A DNA stretch of 64,000 nucleotides from contig BSBN01001343.1 in the NCBI GenBank assembly GCA_027924645.1, positions 682,001 to 746,000 on the forward strand, given 5' to 3'. The position numbers and the translations under genes are program-made. The notes beneath the pieces were generated by a model. The model had not been told where the DNA came from, did not search any database, and saw nothing but the letters and a program-made list of their open reading frames with translations. This document shows, one piece after another, positions 11,417 through 23,302 of the stretch. The DNA comes from Cunninghamia lanceolata. Its lineage: Eukaryota; Streptophyta; Pinopsida; Cupressales; Cupressaceae. Position 1 is the stretch's first letter. Each line of letters opens with the position of its first letter.

Positions 11417-12490
11417 CTATTTGGATTCTTTTATCACTTCCATATGAACTTGATGCTTGTTTGTCTGGGCACTTGAATGTAGAATGTCCAACTTGGTTAT
11501 AGTTGTAGCATTTGCCTGTGAAGGTGCTTGACCCTCTACCTTGGCCTCCAAACCCACCTCTACTATTTGATCTTCTCCCTCTAAAGCTACCTCTTTCACT
11601 TGACTCTCTAGTTGGCTCCTGACTCTCTTTGTTGTTGCTATTTGTTTCTCCTTGCTGCTTTTGTCCTCTTCCACTAAAATTTCCTCTTCCTCTGAAGTCC
11701 TTCCTCTACCCCTTCCATTTTGTTCTCGTTTCCTTTTGATCTTCTCCTTAGTTCTTACTGCCAACTGGAAGCATTCATCCACATTCCTAGGTGTAGTAAG
11801 ACTTATTTCATCTTGGATATTGAACCTAAGCCCATTCATGTATCTAGAAATCTTTTCAACTTCATCCTCATTATGGCCAGTTCTCATACTGAGTTTATGA
11901 AACTCCTCTATGTAGGCCATTACATCCATCTCCTTCTATTTCAAGTTCCACAACCTTCTAAAGGTTTGAATGGCATAACCTTTTGGAAGGAATTGACCCT
12001 TCACCTTGGACACCATCTGGTCCCATGAACTAATTTTGGATTTTCCTTGTCTTATTCTCTCTGACTGAACATAGTTCCACCATGTCAGTGTTGCTCCCTT
12101 CAACTTGGTCTTTGCCAATTTGACTTTCTTCTCTTCAGGCATCTCTTTGTACTCAAAGTAGTTATCTAATGAATCAATCTAGTCTAGTACCTCCTCACTA
12201 TTCATCTTACCTTCATACATGGGAACCTCCATCTTGACATTAGTGCTTTCTCCTTTCACTGTCTGCAGCATCTTCATAAACCTTTTATCATCTGGACCCA
12301 TCTCTGTCTCATTGGATCCCTCTTAAGGGTCTACATTTTCACCCTCATACTCTTGGTCACTATCTTTCTCAATGAACCCACCTCTTCTCAGGTTTTCTTC
12401 AATGGCTGCAAGTCTGGTTAGGACTCCATCTTGAGATTCCTTCATCAATCTCACTTCTCTAGTGAGGACTGGGCTGTTCTTAGGAGGCAT
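11417..12490 (-). pseudogene. gag: Element D gag, pseudogene
   Basis: The likely start is ATG at 12490 (MPPKN), about 40 bases inside the PBS; gag of element A also begins MPPxxN. The retrotransposon gag domain (LKGATLTWWNYVQ to YMNGLRFNIQDEISL) lies at about 12090-11820. In-frame stops occur near 12323, 12180 and 11936. A frameshift near 11550 moves the zinc-knuckle region (about 11515-11474) to another frame, where it reads C-x2-Y-x4-H-x4-C, so the second Cys is lost. Gag would form the particle and bind RNA. Confidence 0.85.
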
Positions 12491-12528
12491 CTTGTACTCC
12501 TTCTTCACACTTTCCCAATCAGAACCTA

Positions 12529-12540
12529 GCTCTGATACCA
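12529..12540 (-). other. Element D primer-binding site (tRNA-iMet type)
   Basis: Minus strand reads TGGTATCAGAGC, complementary to the 3' end of initiator tRNA-Met, two bases inside the 5' LTR. It fixes element orientation and the LTR boundary. Confidence 0.9.
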
Positions 12541-12542
12541 CT

Positions 12543-13014
12543 TGATGCAGAGCAGGGGATGACTACTAAACCTTCACAAACATGAGGGACTGATCCTTCT
12601 TGAGGTGGACAACAAACTTGTTCTTCATGGCATCTAAAACCTTCATTTATGAGCCCAAATTGGTTTAGGTATGTGAGATGATTGTCAACACTTGAGGAGG
12701 GCATAAGACATGTTCATTTGACCTACAGAAACTCCTCAAACTCACCAAGTGACCTAGCAGGCTATCCTACCCAACGTTTCTTCACAAACTACCTATTTTT
12801 CTTGTAGCCCTAGAAATGAGGTTCTAAGGGCATAACTCCCAAACTTCCCAAATAAATTTCCAAACTATTTATCTTTTTAGATACCCATTAAGGCCCTTTG
12901 TAACATACTTGACATGTAGGGTACTTTATTTTGGAACACATGCCTTGAAAAGTATTGTACCTACTATTCCAAGGGGGAATTAGCCCTATTTTGCAAAGGA
13001 AGTACCCCACAAAT
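12543..13014 (-). repeat. Element D 5' LTR, PBS-proximal segment
   Basis: Matches 6540-7010 of the other LTR. It is broken at 13014 by the C2 array; the last five bases, caaat (13010-13014), are the left TSD of C2. The remaining part is at 47691-48575. Confidence 0.9.
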
Positions 13015-14400
13015 TGTTGCAATTATGGGCCTAACTGGTGTTGTCATTGATGTCAAAATACTCTTGTTGCATTGATGTCATGGATTGGATGAGTTGTGTG
13101 TTGAAGATATTGAGAAAATTGGTCCTATCAGAAATAGGGAAGAACAATGAAGATAGTGAAGCTCTATGAAGTCAAGAGCCCAGCTAAGATGAAGATAAGA
13201 GGATGTGCATCAAAGGGTTTGTAGATATGTGTCTAAAAGTGATCCAGTAAATATTTGAGATGTCCGCATGAAGATTTGAAGAAGTTATGGCCATATGAGT
13301 AAAACTAGTTCTAGCAGATGTTCAGAGGTGACAGAGTGACACAAATAGGTCTAGTGAGATCTGGAAATGCAATATCTTGTTCTGTGGATTTAGTGGAGTG
13401 TTTATGAAGTCAATGTGAATTGAGAACTCAATTGGTTCATAGTCTGGAGGTCCGCAAGCATCTATTCCAATATGACAGTAATGACAGACTGTGTTCTTGA
13501 GGTTTCAGATGAAGAAGAGAATGATTTCAATAATGAGAAGTGGTGTGGATATTCTTGGTGTTTCAAGCAAGCTTGTGGGGGTCTCTAGATTGTGTCCAGT
13601 TTGTGTTGGTGGTCCGCATTGAAGATTGAGCTCGTAATTAAAGAATTACTTCCGGATGATGATGTTCTTCTAAAACTTGGTTGACTGGATGATTTACACA
13701 TCTTGTAGATGATATTGAAGATGTTCTGTGAACCATGGCATGTTCCTCAAAGAAGATTTAAGTCCCAAATCTGTGTGGCTAATAGTGTGGTGATTCACAT
13801 GAAGTATTTTCTAATAAGTCAATTTGTATTTGTATATTTTATCTGTAAAGTATGCTGACTTTGATGATTATCCCAAAATTAATATCTTGTATAAATAAGA
13901 GTTGTGAAGTCATTTCAAAAGTATCTTGGTGAAGATGAGAGTGTGGTAGAGAGAAGAAGAGCAAAAGGTAGAGCAAAAGTATTGAGCTTAAATGGAACTG
14001 ACTCAAGCATGCTGAAGATACTATTCTTCAGTTTAAGTATGTAATATTGATCATTTTGTAGACAGTGTGTCTCCTGTAATGAGTGGGCCTCTTGTGAGTA
14101 GTGTGCTCAGGTAGTGAGCCCTAATTGGCATGTGCCATTTTTTTCTTTTTATTCTTTTAATAGAGAATACAATCTTGTGTTAGTCAGCCTGTGGTTTTTC
14201 CCTTAACTGAGTTTTCCACATTAAAATCTTTGTGTCATATGTGTTAATGTGTTTCTGCTCTTGATTTATTGCATTGTGTTTCCATGATTGATTTATTATT
14301 ATGTTGTTGAATTACAAGAAGGATTTAAGTGGTTAATAAAAATAAAGTTTTGGGACAACTTATTCACCCCCCCTCTTAGTTGTTTGTCTTGAAACTAACA
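13015..14400 (+). repeat. C2 LTR 1 (1386 bp)
   Basis: TGTTGCAATTATGGGCC to GAAACTAACA, with TGTT/AACA termini. Near-identical in layout to LTR 2 and LTR 3. A TATA-like box lies at 13890 and a PBS follows two bases after the end. Confidence 0.92.
13890..13897 (+). promoter_or_regulatory. TATA-like box of C-family LTR
   Basis: TATAAATA conserved at the same place in LTR 2 (34213), LTR 3 (47176), the C1 LTR (49330) and, on the minus strand, the H LTRs (36904, 42692). Conservation across copies makes it a good candidate LTR promoter. Confidence 0.6.
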
Positions 14401-14402
14401 AT

Positions 14403-14414
14403 TGGAATCAGAGC
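14403..14414 (+). other. C2 first primer-binding site
   Basis: TGGAATCAGAGC differs by one base from the tRNA-iMet-type TGGTATCAGAGC and starts two bases after LTR 1. Confidence 0.85.
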
Positions 14415-14457
14415 TAAGTTCCTCTAAAAAGATCTTAACCTCTTGAGGAGATCCAGG

Positions 14458-15400
14458 ATGTCTTGCTACAAGAAGGATAGTTTGATATTTGATACAACCA
14501 ATTGCACTCTTTGAAAAAATTGCATGGAATGTCACTTGCAATATATGGGAATGTAATATTGGATCATGACTTCAAAGAAGTATTTTCCTCTAAAGAATGG
14601 TCTAACAAATGTAGATGAAATCAAAGATGTTGACAACAATCTTCGGGCTAAAGAAGCTTTATTAAGTGCCTTATCTAATTTAGAGCTGACAAATGTTATA
14701 GATCTAAAAACTGCATATGAGATTTGGGAAAAATTGCAACTTCTACCTGAAGGAGACAAATATGGTAAATGTGCCAAGCTACAAAGTCTGAAAGGAAAAT
14801 TTGAAAACTTGAAGATGAATGAAGATGAGAATATCACTACATTTATGCCAAAAGTAAATGAGCTTTTTTGTGGCATTAGCTATGCTAGTGGAATCCTGGA
14901 TGAAGATGAGATTGTTGCCAAGGTTCTTAGATCCCTACCTCTTGATTACAAACACAAGGTTATTGCTACTGAAGAATTCAGATCTTTTTCAAATATCACA
15001 AGAGATCAATTGGTTGGAAAATTAGCTACATTTGAATTAGCTGACTTTTAAGATGCACCCCCCAAGACTGAATCCACATTTAAAGCTAGTGCCTCTATGA
15101 AAGGCAAACAAAAGTTTGATCTAGGAGAGAACTCCTCAGAAAATTTCATAGTATGAAAAAGAAAGAAAATATCTGGAAGAAGATGAAGCAGAAGTTGCTC
15201 AACTTAAAGCCCTTATTGCAAAAAGACTACCAAGAGGATCTGGTAAGTATGAAGAAAAATTGCCCTTCAAATGTTTCAACTGTAACAAGATTGGTCATTT
15301 TGCCTCAAGGTGTCTAGAAAGATTTTCAAGGGCAAATCCAAATAGATCAAGATTCCAAAAGAAATGTTAGTATGTTCATGAAGATGATGATGATTAAGGA
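14458..15400 (+). pseudogene. gag: C2 internal 1: copia gag, pseudogene
   Basis: Starts at ATG 14458 and follows the copia gag pattern: an N-terminal domain with YWIMTSKKY, a UBN2-type gag region (LKTAYEIWEKL, SLKGKFENLKM, LRSLPLDYKHKV; 14566-15051), a basic linker, and an intact zinc knuckle CFNCNKIGHFASRC near 15271. In-frame stops at several codons (for example in the first 40 codons, at 15049 and near 15150) prevent translation. Gag would package RNA. The second internal copy (34777 onward) is the nearest relative. Confidence 0.88.
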
Positions 15401-16890
15401 GTAACAGATGATGAATCAGAGACAGGACACAAATCTGAAAGTGACTGGGTGTTTATTTCCATCTAGGAGGAAGATTTAATGCCCTCTGAATCTGTCAATC
15501 ATAAAATGATAGAGAGAGCTCTGGCTTCCCAAGTTGAAGAATAGGATGATTGGGTCATTGACAGTGGATGCTCCCACCATATGAAAGGTGACAAAAATAA
15601 GTTCATAGATTTGGAAAGATATGAAGGAGTTTTAAAATTTAGTGATAATTTTGCTGGCAAAATAAGAGATAGGGAACTATTTCTTTTGATGGAAAGAACA
15701 AAACCAGTAATGTACTGTATGTTGAAGGTTTGAAGCACAATCTTCTCAGTGTTGGGTAGTTGGTGGACAAAGGCTATGATCTCTGATTAAAAAATAGAAA
15801 ATGTAAGATCTTTGAAAGTTTTGGAACAGAGATTGCATTTGATACTCAAACAAAAGGTAACATCTTCCACTTGGTTGGTACTGGAAAAAAATGTCTATTT
15901 GTTCAAATTGATCAGAGTTGGTTGTGGCATAGGAGAATGTGTCATGTGAATTTTGATAATATCATCAAGATAAGCAACACTCAAGTTGTAAGAGATCTTC
16001 CAAGACTAGTGAAACCTACTAATAGTCTGTGCAAAGAATGTCAGTTGGGTAAGCAGAGCAAAGTCACATTCAAAAGTAAAGAACAATCTTCTACCAGATT
16101 GTTGGACTTAGTACATATTGATCTATGTGGACCGGCAAGAATCAGGAGTTTACAAGGTGATAGATACTTCATGTTATTAATTGATAACCACTCCCAGATG
16201 ATGTGGGTGACATTTCTAAAAGAAAAATTTGAGGCTCTTGAGAAATTCAAAATATTCAAAGCTATTGTAGAGAATGACACCAGATTAAACTTAAAATGTC
16301 TCAGGTCTGATAGAGGTGGAGAATTCTATGAGAAACATGGGATAAAAAGATAGTTATTTGCTCCAAGGACTCTAAAGCAGAATGGAGTAGTGGAGAGAAA
16401 GAACCGGACCATCCAGGAAGCATCTAGAACCATGATGATGAAAGCAAATGTTCCTTAGATCTACTAGAGAGAAGATGTAAGCACTGCTGTCTATACTCTT
16501 AATCGAGTACAAATCAGAAGCAATACTGCTAAGACCCCTTATGAACTCTAGTTTGGCATCACTCCCACTGTGAAGTATTTTAGAGTCTTTGGTAGCATAT
16601 GTTACATTAAAAGAGATGAAGACCATGGCAAATTTGATGCTAGAAGTGATGAAGGAATATTCTTGGGTTATTCTACTCAAAGTAAAGCATACCAATGTTA
16701 TAATAAGAGATTGAGAAAGATTATAGAAAGTACAAATGTGAAGGTTGATGAAGGTATTGAAGAACCCTCAAGGTTTTATAAATATGAAGAAAATGGTCAG
16801 AATGATGCTTTGGTCCAAGAAGTCCCAACCTCTTCTGAAATTCAGTTCCAGACTATCCAGAGAATCCTAAAATATGGGAAGAAGAGATAA
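15401..16890 (+). pseudogene. pol: C2 internal 1: copia protease and integrase, pseudogene
   Basis: Protease active site DDWVIDSGCSHHM near 15550 (D-S-G). A frameshift lies near 15670. Gag-pre-integrase follows with WLWHRRMCHVNF and CKECQLGK (about 15920-16050), giving the HHCC zinc site, then the integrase core (DLCGP near 16120, SDRGGEF near 16310, NGVVERKN near 16390). Compared with internal 2, 24 bases are missing just after GGEF, between two GAATTC copies. Several TAG stops follow. The conserved FGITPTVKYFRVFG block ends the region. It would have integrated new copies. Confidence 0.87.
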
Positions 16891-18595
16891 GTTTGAATGA
16901 ACCTGTCCAAGAAATAGAAGTGCAAGAAATTCCCAGAACTCCAAGGTATGTAAGACTAAATCATTCTAAAGATTAGATCATAGGTGATAAAAGAAAGGGT
17001 GTTCAAACAAGAAGAAAGATTCCTCAAGACTTAGAAAAGTATTGTTTGTTATCAAAAATTGAACCAAAATCAGTAAGTGAAGCATGCAATGATGCAAGCT
17101 AGACTAAACCAATGAAGGAAGAGTTGATTCAGATTGAGAAAAATCACATTTGGGATCTTGTTCTTAGACCTAGAAATAAAAATTTGATTGAAACCAAATG
17201 GGTCTTCTGGAATAAACTGAATGAAAATGGTGAAGTAGTCAAAAACAAAGCCAGATTGGTCTGCAAGGGTTATTCCCAAGTAGAAGGAGTTGATTATGAA
17301 GAAACTTTTGCTCTAGTGGCAAGAAGTGAAGTAGTCAGATTATTTATTGCCTTTGCTTCCTTTAAGGATTTTAAATTATATCAGATGGATGCCAAGTTTG
17401 CCTTCTTGAATTTTGACTTGGAAGAAGAAGTATATATTGAGCAACCAGATGGATTTCAATTGTCTGATCATGGTGATATGGTCTTCAACTTGAAGAAAGA
17501 ACTATATGGACTCAAACAAGTCCCAAGAGCCTGGTATGAAAGACTAGATAAGCATCTTTTGAAGATTAGTTTCAACAAAGGTACTACTGACAATAACTTG
17601 TACTTCAAAATTGACAATGAAAATATCTTGATTGTTGAAGTATTTGTTGATGATATCATTTTTGGAGGAAGAGATAGTATGTGCAAAACTTTTGCAAATC
17701 AAATGAAAAGTGAATTTGAGATGTCCATGTTTGGGGAAATAATTTTCTTCTTGGGTCTGCAAATCACTCAAACAAAGAAAGGAATCTTCATTTCACAGAC
17801 CAAATATGTGAAAAAATTGTTGAAGAAATTTGGGATGGAAGACTCAAAACCAATGAATACTCCCATGGCAACCAGATGTAAACTAAGCAAAGATGATGAC
17901 TCTCCTAAGGCTGATTAGAAAAAGTATAGGTCAATGATTGGAGGATTACTATATCTTACACAAACTAGACCTAACATTATGAATGTTGTTGGTCTTGTTG
18001 CTAGATTCCAAGCTAATCCTAGAGAATCTCATGTCATGGCAATCAAGAAGATTCTCAGATATCTAAAAGGAATAGTTGAGTATGGTTAATGGTATCCTAG
18101 AGATCATGATTTCTCTCTTCATGCATATATAGATGCAGATTGAGCAGGAGATGTGGATGACCAGAAGAGTACCAGTGGTGGAGCATTCTTTTTAGGGAAA
18201 AGATTGGTTTCTTGGTTGAGCAAGAAACAAGAGGCAATATCTCTATCCACTGCAAAAGAAAAATATATTGCAGCAGCAGGTATTTTCACACAAGTATTGT
18301 GGATAAATCAAATGCTAAGAGACATCATAGTGGAGTATGCGGAACCTACCACATCTTCTGTGATAATTCAAGTGTAATAAAAAAAATAAAAAATCCAATG
18401 TTGTATTTAAAGACAAACCATATATCCATCAAGTTTCACTTTTTGAGAGACCAGGTGAACAAGCATGAAGTCAAATTGAAGTTTGTGCCTTCCAAGGATC
18501 AGATTGTAGACATTTTTACTAAACCTCTACCTAAGGACTCTTTTGAGTATCTCAAGGAGAAGTTAGGGGTTATTACCCCTCCGGTTTTGAATTAA
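16891..18595 (+). pseudogene. pol: C2 internal 1: copia reverse transcriptase and RNase H, pseudogene
   Basis: The longest open segment is 17112-17918. RT_2-type domain with KWVFWNKLNE, YEETFALVAR, QMDAKFAFLN, YGLKQVPRAWYERLD and the active site FVDDIIFGG (about 17644-17670; copia normally YVDD). RNase H follows (MIGGLLYLTQTRP, DADxAGD, KSTSGGAFFLGKRLVSWLSKKQ) to TAA at 18593-18595. Stops at 17918, 18088 and 18141 and a frameshift near 18370 inactivate it. One RNase H acidic motif is changed (AKEKYIA for AEAEYIA). Confidence 0.88.
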
Positions 18596-18927
18596 GGTGC
18601 ACTGATGTGCATCAGTCTGGTGGATCTCATAGTCATATCTTGTTGTCTAGATCGATGATAGGAAGCTGCTACTCAGGGGGAGCCATCTGTATGATTCTAA
18701 GTGATGCAAGTATGTGCCCTTTGCCATTAATGTCAAAGGGGGAGAGAAGACATGTGAAAAACAAAAATTGGTTGTTGATCAAATAGGGAGTAGTAAAGGA
18801 AGAGAAGACATGTGAATGGTTGTTGTTGATAGGGGGAGTTATGTTAGTCAGTGAGGAGAAGTACTTGTCTTGATAGTTGAAATAATTTTTCACATCATAT
18901 GTTGCCATTAATGACAAAGGGGGAGAT
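18596..18927 (+). other. C2 internal 1: 3' tail with duplicated PPT module
   Basis: AGGGGGAG motifs near 18676, 18737, 18833 and 18918. The last one abuts LTR 2. The second is part of a CCCTTTG/CAAAGGG inverted repeat (18717-18723 and 18734-18740). Confidence 0.75.
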
Positions 18928-19545
18928 TGTTGCAAGTATGGGCCTAACTGGTGTTGTCATTGATGTCAACATACTCTTGTTGCATTGATGTCAAGGATTG
19001 GATGAGTTGTGTGCTGAGGATATTGAGAAAATTAGTCCTATCAAAAATAGAGAAGAATAGTGAAGACAGTGAAGTTCTATGAAGTGAAGATCCCAGCTAA
19101 GATGAAGATCAAAGGGTACACATGAAAGTGTTTGTAGATATGTGTCTAAAAGTGATCCAGTAAAGATTTGAGAGGTCTGCATGAAGATTTGAAGAAGTTA
19201 TGGCCATATGAGTAAAACTAGTTCTGGCAGATGTTTAGAGGTGATAGAGTGACACAAATAGGTCCGGTGTGATGCGGAAATGCAATATCTTGTTCTGCAG
19301 ATTTGGTAGAGTGTTTAGGAAGTCAATGTGAATTGACAACTCAATTGGTTCGTGGTCTGGAGGTCCACAAGCATCTATTCCAATATGACAGTAATGACAG
19401 ACTGTGTTCTTGAGGTTTCAGATGAGGAACAGAATGATTTCAGTAATAAGAAGTGTGGATATTCTTGGTGTTTTAAGCAAGCTTGTGGGGGTCTCTAGAT
19501 TGTGTCCATTTTGTGGTGGTGGTTCGCATTGAAGATTGAGCTCAT
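18928..19545 (+). repeat. C2 middle LTR, left segment
   Basis: TGTTGCAAGTATGGGCC onward. Cut by element B; its last five bases, ctcat (19541-19545), are the left TSD of B. It continues at 33959-34719 to give 1379 bp. Confidence 0.9.
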
Positions 19546-20467
19546 TGTTGTCATTTTTTGCCTAGCCCCAAAATTTCCTATCTCCCTTCTTCTATCGAAG
19601 AAATTTGATCAGAGAAAGCTCAAATTCTTCAATTACTCATGCTCTGCCTTGCCAAATTTTCCAAAATTTTACCTTGAAATCTTTGCAGAAAACCCAGAAA
19701 AACCCAGAAATCTTTTAGCTTCAAGTATTTCCTATCGCTGGGATTTCTCAGTTTCATGCTTGTATTTCAATATGCATTTTTGAATGTATATTCGCATATA
19801 CATTTTCCATTGTATGTTTGGAATATACATTCGCAATATGCAAAGGCCTAGATACAATTGGCAAACATACAAGGTTGACATACAAGTGAGAATGTATAGT
19901 GGAATGTATATCACCAACATACAAGTCCAACATGCAAGGCTGATATACAAAGATAATATGCATCGGCTACAATTGAATGTACATCGGCAGCAATGTACAA
20001 AGGAAGGACATACAAAGGGCAATGTATATTTGACATGCATCAGGCACATACAAAGAGATGCATACAAAAGCCTTTGTATATCAAAATATAAAAGGTCAAT
20101 ATACAAATCAGGTTGTATATGCCAGGTGAAGCATACAAGGGTGAAGGAGCAATTGCATGTACATTGCTAGGATGCTACAGTGGCTTGTATATGTGATTGT
20201 ATGTATGCACATACAATTAAACATACAAGGAGTTACATACAAGGTCCGGTTCCGAATGGAGATCAAATATAGCTGATAATCTTTTGAAGTCCGCCACGTG
20301 CATATGTGCATTTGTATATGCAATATACAAGGCAATGATACAACGACGACATACAGCCAAGACCTATTCTAAAGTTCAAAAGTGGCCGATAATTTGCTGG
20401 AGTCCACATTATATGTATGTAGGTGATTGCATGCACCAATATGCATTTGAATATAAAAAAGTGTCTT
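19546..20467 (+). repeat. Element B left LTR, first segment
   Basis: Begins TGTTGTCATTTTTTGCC. From about 19785 it is packed with TATACAA/CATACAA and the inverse TTGTATA/TTGTATG. Interrupted by element A; the last five bases, gtctt (20463-20467), are the left TSD of A. Confidence 0.88.
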
Positions 20468-21344
20468 TGATGCAGGAGCATCCAGTGGTGTAAGGGCAAT
20501 CTTGCATCACCCAAAAAGAAGTTAATTCAAAATCATTGTAGTTGTTTTCATTTCTTTCCATAATTAGTATTTTTGGTTCCATAATATCTAGAATAATAAT
20601 GTAGGACTTTTAGTTTTTCCAAAACTGCTAAAAATAGCGACCTGCCTAATTAGGAAAGTGTACCTGCTATTTTTAGAAAATTTGCATTTGGGCACGTAAT
20701 GAAGTAAAAACTTCCAAAAAGTTACATAATGGAAATATAAGACCTTTGGCAAAGGAATCAGGCAAAGATCATTTGTGAGTTGAAAGATATTAAAGTTTTT
20801 ATTTTTTGAAAAGCCCCTGAAAATTTCTAGAACGAGATATGAGGCACTAAAACTTTCCATAATGTCTTGAAAAGTTGATGAAAATCCATTTATGGATTTT
20901 TGGCATGATATTTTACATCACGAGCTTTCCAGCGCTTAAAACGGTTCGTCAATCAGACACCCGGATCAAAAGTTATGCTTCCCAGAAGTTGACCTACTTT
21001 TGGAGGGAGTTGCAAAATTCGAAATTTAGCTAGAAGCTGCCAAAAAGTGCTATTTATGACTATTTTGGGAACCTTGGGTAGTGATAGAGTGAAGGGGGCC
21101 AGTGTAGAGTCAAGAATAGGTGGGAAAATAGAAACCCTAGCTGATTTTGGGGTTACAAAAGGTTGAAGATTCAAGAGTCTTGAGGTTGGGAAAGTTGTAA
21201 TGTGTTGCAGCCAGTAGAGGATTCATCCTCTGATTGTAATTGAGCTTCTATAATGTAATGAGTTGCCCAGTTCAATAAAAGAAAGTTCTATTTGCTCTGT
21301 TCAATATATGTTATTATGTGTTTTGTGATTAACCCCCTTCATCA
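20468..21344 (+). repeat. Element A 5' LTR (877 bp)
   Basis: TGATGCAGGAGCATCC to CCCTTCATCA. It is 29 bp longer than the 3' LTR; a segment at about 20903-20932, between ATTTTTGG and GCTTAAAACGG, accounts for the whole difference. AATAAA near 21274 is a possible polyadenylation signal. Confidence 0.92.
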
Positions 21345-21346
21345 AG

Positions 21347-21358
21347 TGGTATCAGAGC
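21347..21358 (+). other. Element A primer-binding site (tRNA-iMet type)
   Basis: TGGTATCAGAGC, two bases after the LTR end. Confidence 0.93.
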
Positions 21359-21445
21359 AAGGGTTCCTGAGTGTGTAGACAGATTGCCGACCGTGAGGCA
21401 GTTTGCACCAGGGCCTGAGGTTGTGGGTTTACTACGAAGACCAAG

Positions 21446-22459
21446 ATGCCTCCACAAAGAAATTGTGTTGGGAGGAATGCTTTGACAGAAGAGGGTTTTA
21501 GAGCCCTACAAAGACAAATTGATGCATTGCAAGAGGAGCTACGAAGAGGGTTTGAACTGAGGGTAAGAGAAGAAAGTGAAGATGAAGCTGAAGAAGAGGT
21601 ATCTGAGGAAGAACAAGAAGCCACCGGAGATGCTGCAGAAGTTAGGTTGTTGAGGGCCATTTTGAAGATCAAAAAGAGGCCCAGGATCAAAGTTTCTACA
21701 TATTCTAGAGATTTGAATCCAGAACAGCTTATTGATTGGATCAATGACATGGACGAGTATTTTGAGTATGAAGATGTGGAGGACCCGGATCGGGTTAAGT
21801 TTGCAAAAGTAAAGTTGAAGGGCCATGCCAATATTTGGTGGAAGGAGGTCTAATTAGAGAGGAATAGAAGAGGAAAAGGAAAGATCACTAGATGGGATCG
21901 GATGTTAGAGAAATTGAAGAATGTGGACTATGAGATGGAGTTGCTGAAGAAGCTGCAAGGACTAAAGCAAGGTAACAAGTCTGTTAAGGAGTATACAGAA
22001 GAGTTTTATAAAATTACTATTAGGACAGGCCATGCAGAGCCCAACAAGGAGAAGGTAGCCTGTTACATTAATGGGTTGAGGATGAGTATTCAAGAGGAGT
22101 TGAGCCTAGTAAGAATGACCACCATAGAAGATGCGTACCAATTTTCCCTGAAGGTGGAAGAGAAGCTGAATAAAAGATTTGACAGCAAGCAAAGGGGAAG
22201 AGGTCAAGGCGGAAGGACTGGTGGAAGACCCTATGGGGGCCGAAATGAAGATGCAAAGAAAAGTGAAGAGGCTGGTACCAGTTGAAATCAGAGAGGTGAT
22301 AATACCTACCGCCCTCTTGACCAGAACAATGGTGAGCAAAGGGGAAGAGGAAGAGGCAAACCTGGGCAAGGACCTGGAAGAGGAGGTTTTAGAGGAACCT
22401 ATTTCCAATGTGGAGAAGAAGGGCATTGATCATACGAGTGTTCGCAACATCAAGGAAGG
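21446..22459 (+). pseudogene. gag: Element A gag, pseudogene
   Basis: ATG 21446 (MPPQRN) opens an acidic N-terminus, then the gag domain (LIDWINDMDEYFEYED, LKGHANIWWKEV, INGLRMSIQEELSLV; about 21730-22120), an RG-rich basic linker and a zinc knuckle near 22409-22444. All lie in one frame with stops at 21851-21853 (TAA), 22283-22285 (TGA) and 22427-22429 (TGA). The knuckle reads Y-x2-C-x4-H-x4-C: the first Cys is Tyr, as also in element E. The stops fit C-to-T change of CAA and CGA codons. It would form the particle. Confidence 0.9.
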
Positions 22460-23302
22460 ATGAATAGAAGACCTGAAGGTAATGCACGAGTTGCACATGT
22501 GGATGAAGATGCACAGTCTGAGCACTCTGAAGATGCAGAAAGGGGAGAAACCCTAGTTGTCAGAAGAACTTTGTTGAATGAGGAGAAAGAACCCAATCAA
22601 AGGAAGAGTTTATTCTGCACAAGGTGCAAATGTGAAGGTAAGTGCTGTGATATTATTATTGACAGTGGAAGCACTGGTAATCTTGTTTCAGAGGAGATGG
22701 TTGACAAGTTGAAGTTGACAAGAAGAAATCATCCACATCCATACCGGATTGCATGGTTGCAGAAGGACCATAGAGCTTTGGTCAATGAACAGTGTTTAGT
22801 GAAGTTTAAGATTGGTGACTACCATGATGAGGTGTTGTGTGACATCATACCAATGGATGCATGTCATATGTTATTGGGGAGGCTGTGGCAGTATGATAGG
22901 AGCGTTGTCCATGATGGCCGTGCAAACACATAATCCCTAACAAAAGATGGAGTTCGTCATAAGTTGAAGCCCTTGAAGGAGGTGGAAGAAAAGGTATGTA
23001 GCATTGCCAGAATTTGCTTGGTAGATGGTAGAAAGTTTCTGGAGGGAATGAAACATGAGCATCATTGCTTTGCATTGATTCCCAAGATTAGTTAAGAGAA
23101 TTGTGAAGATGTACCAGCAGAAGTTTTAGATATGTTGGAAGAGTTCCAGGACATTATCTCTAATAATGTACCAGAAGGTTTACCACCAGTAAGGAAGATA
23201 AGTCATCAAATGGATTTGATACCAGGAGCCAGTTTGCCAAACAAGGCAGCCCACAAAATGACCCCTGTAGAGAATGAATAGCTGAACAGACAAGTTTAGG
23301 AG
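22460..23302 (+). pseudogene. pol: Element A aspartic protease and linker, pseudogene
   Basis: Same frame as gag. Retropepsin active site DSGST at 22661-22675 is intact, followed by LVSEEMVDKLKL and the DIIPMDACHMLLG block. Stops at 22931-22933, 23093-23095, 23279-23281 and 23297-23299 lie in the linker to RT. Protease would cut the gag-pol polyprotein. Confidence 0.9.

Noticed and set aside
12519..12704. Minus-strand frame across the D LTR boundary, repeated at 6495-6713
   Set aside because: Lies in the LTR in two copies; not part of gag, whose start is ATG 12490.
19732..20514. Open frames of 60-128 codons on both strands in the element B LTRs
   Set aside because: They are translations of the ATACAA/TTGTAT repeat field (Y-, I-, H- and C-rich), have no family and occur on both strands.
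21347..21358. TGGTATCAGAGC sites as tRNA gene fragments
   Set aside because: They are 12-base primer-binding sites next to LTRs; no tRNA cloverleaf surrounds any of them.
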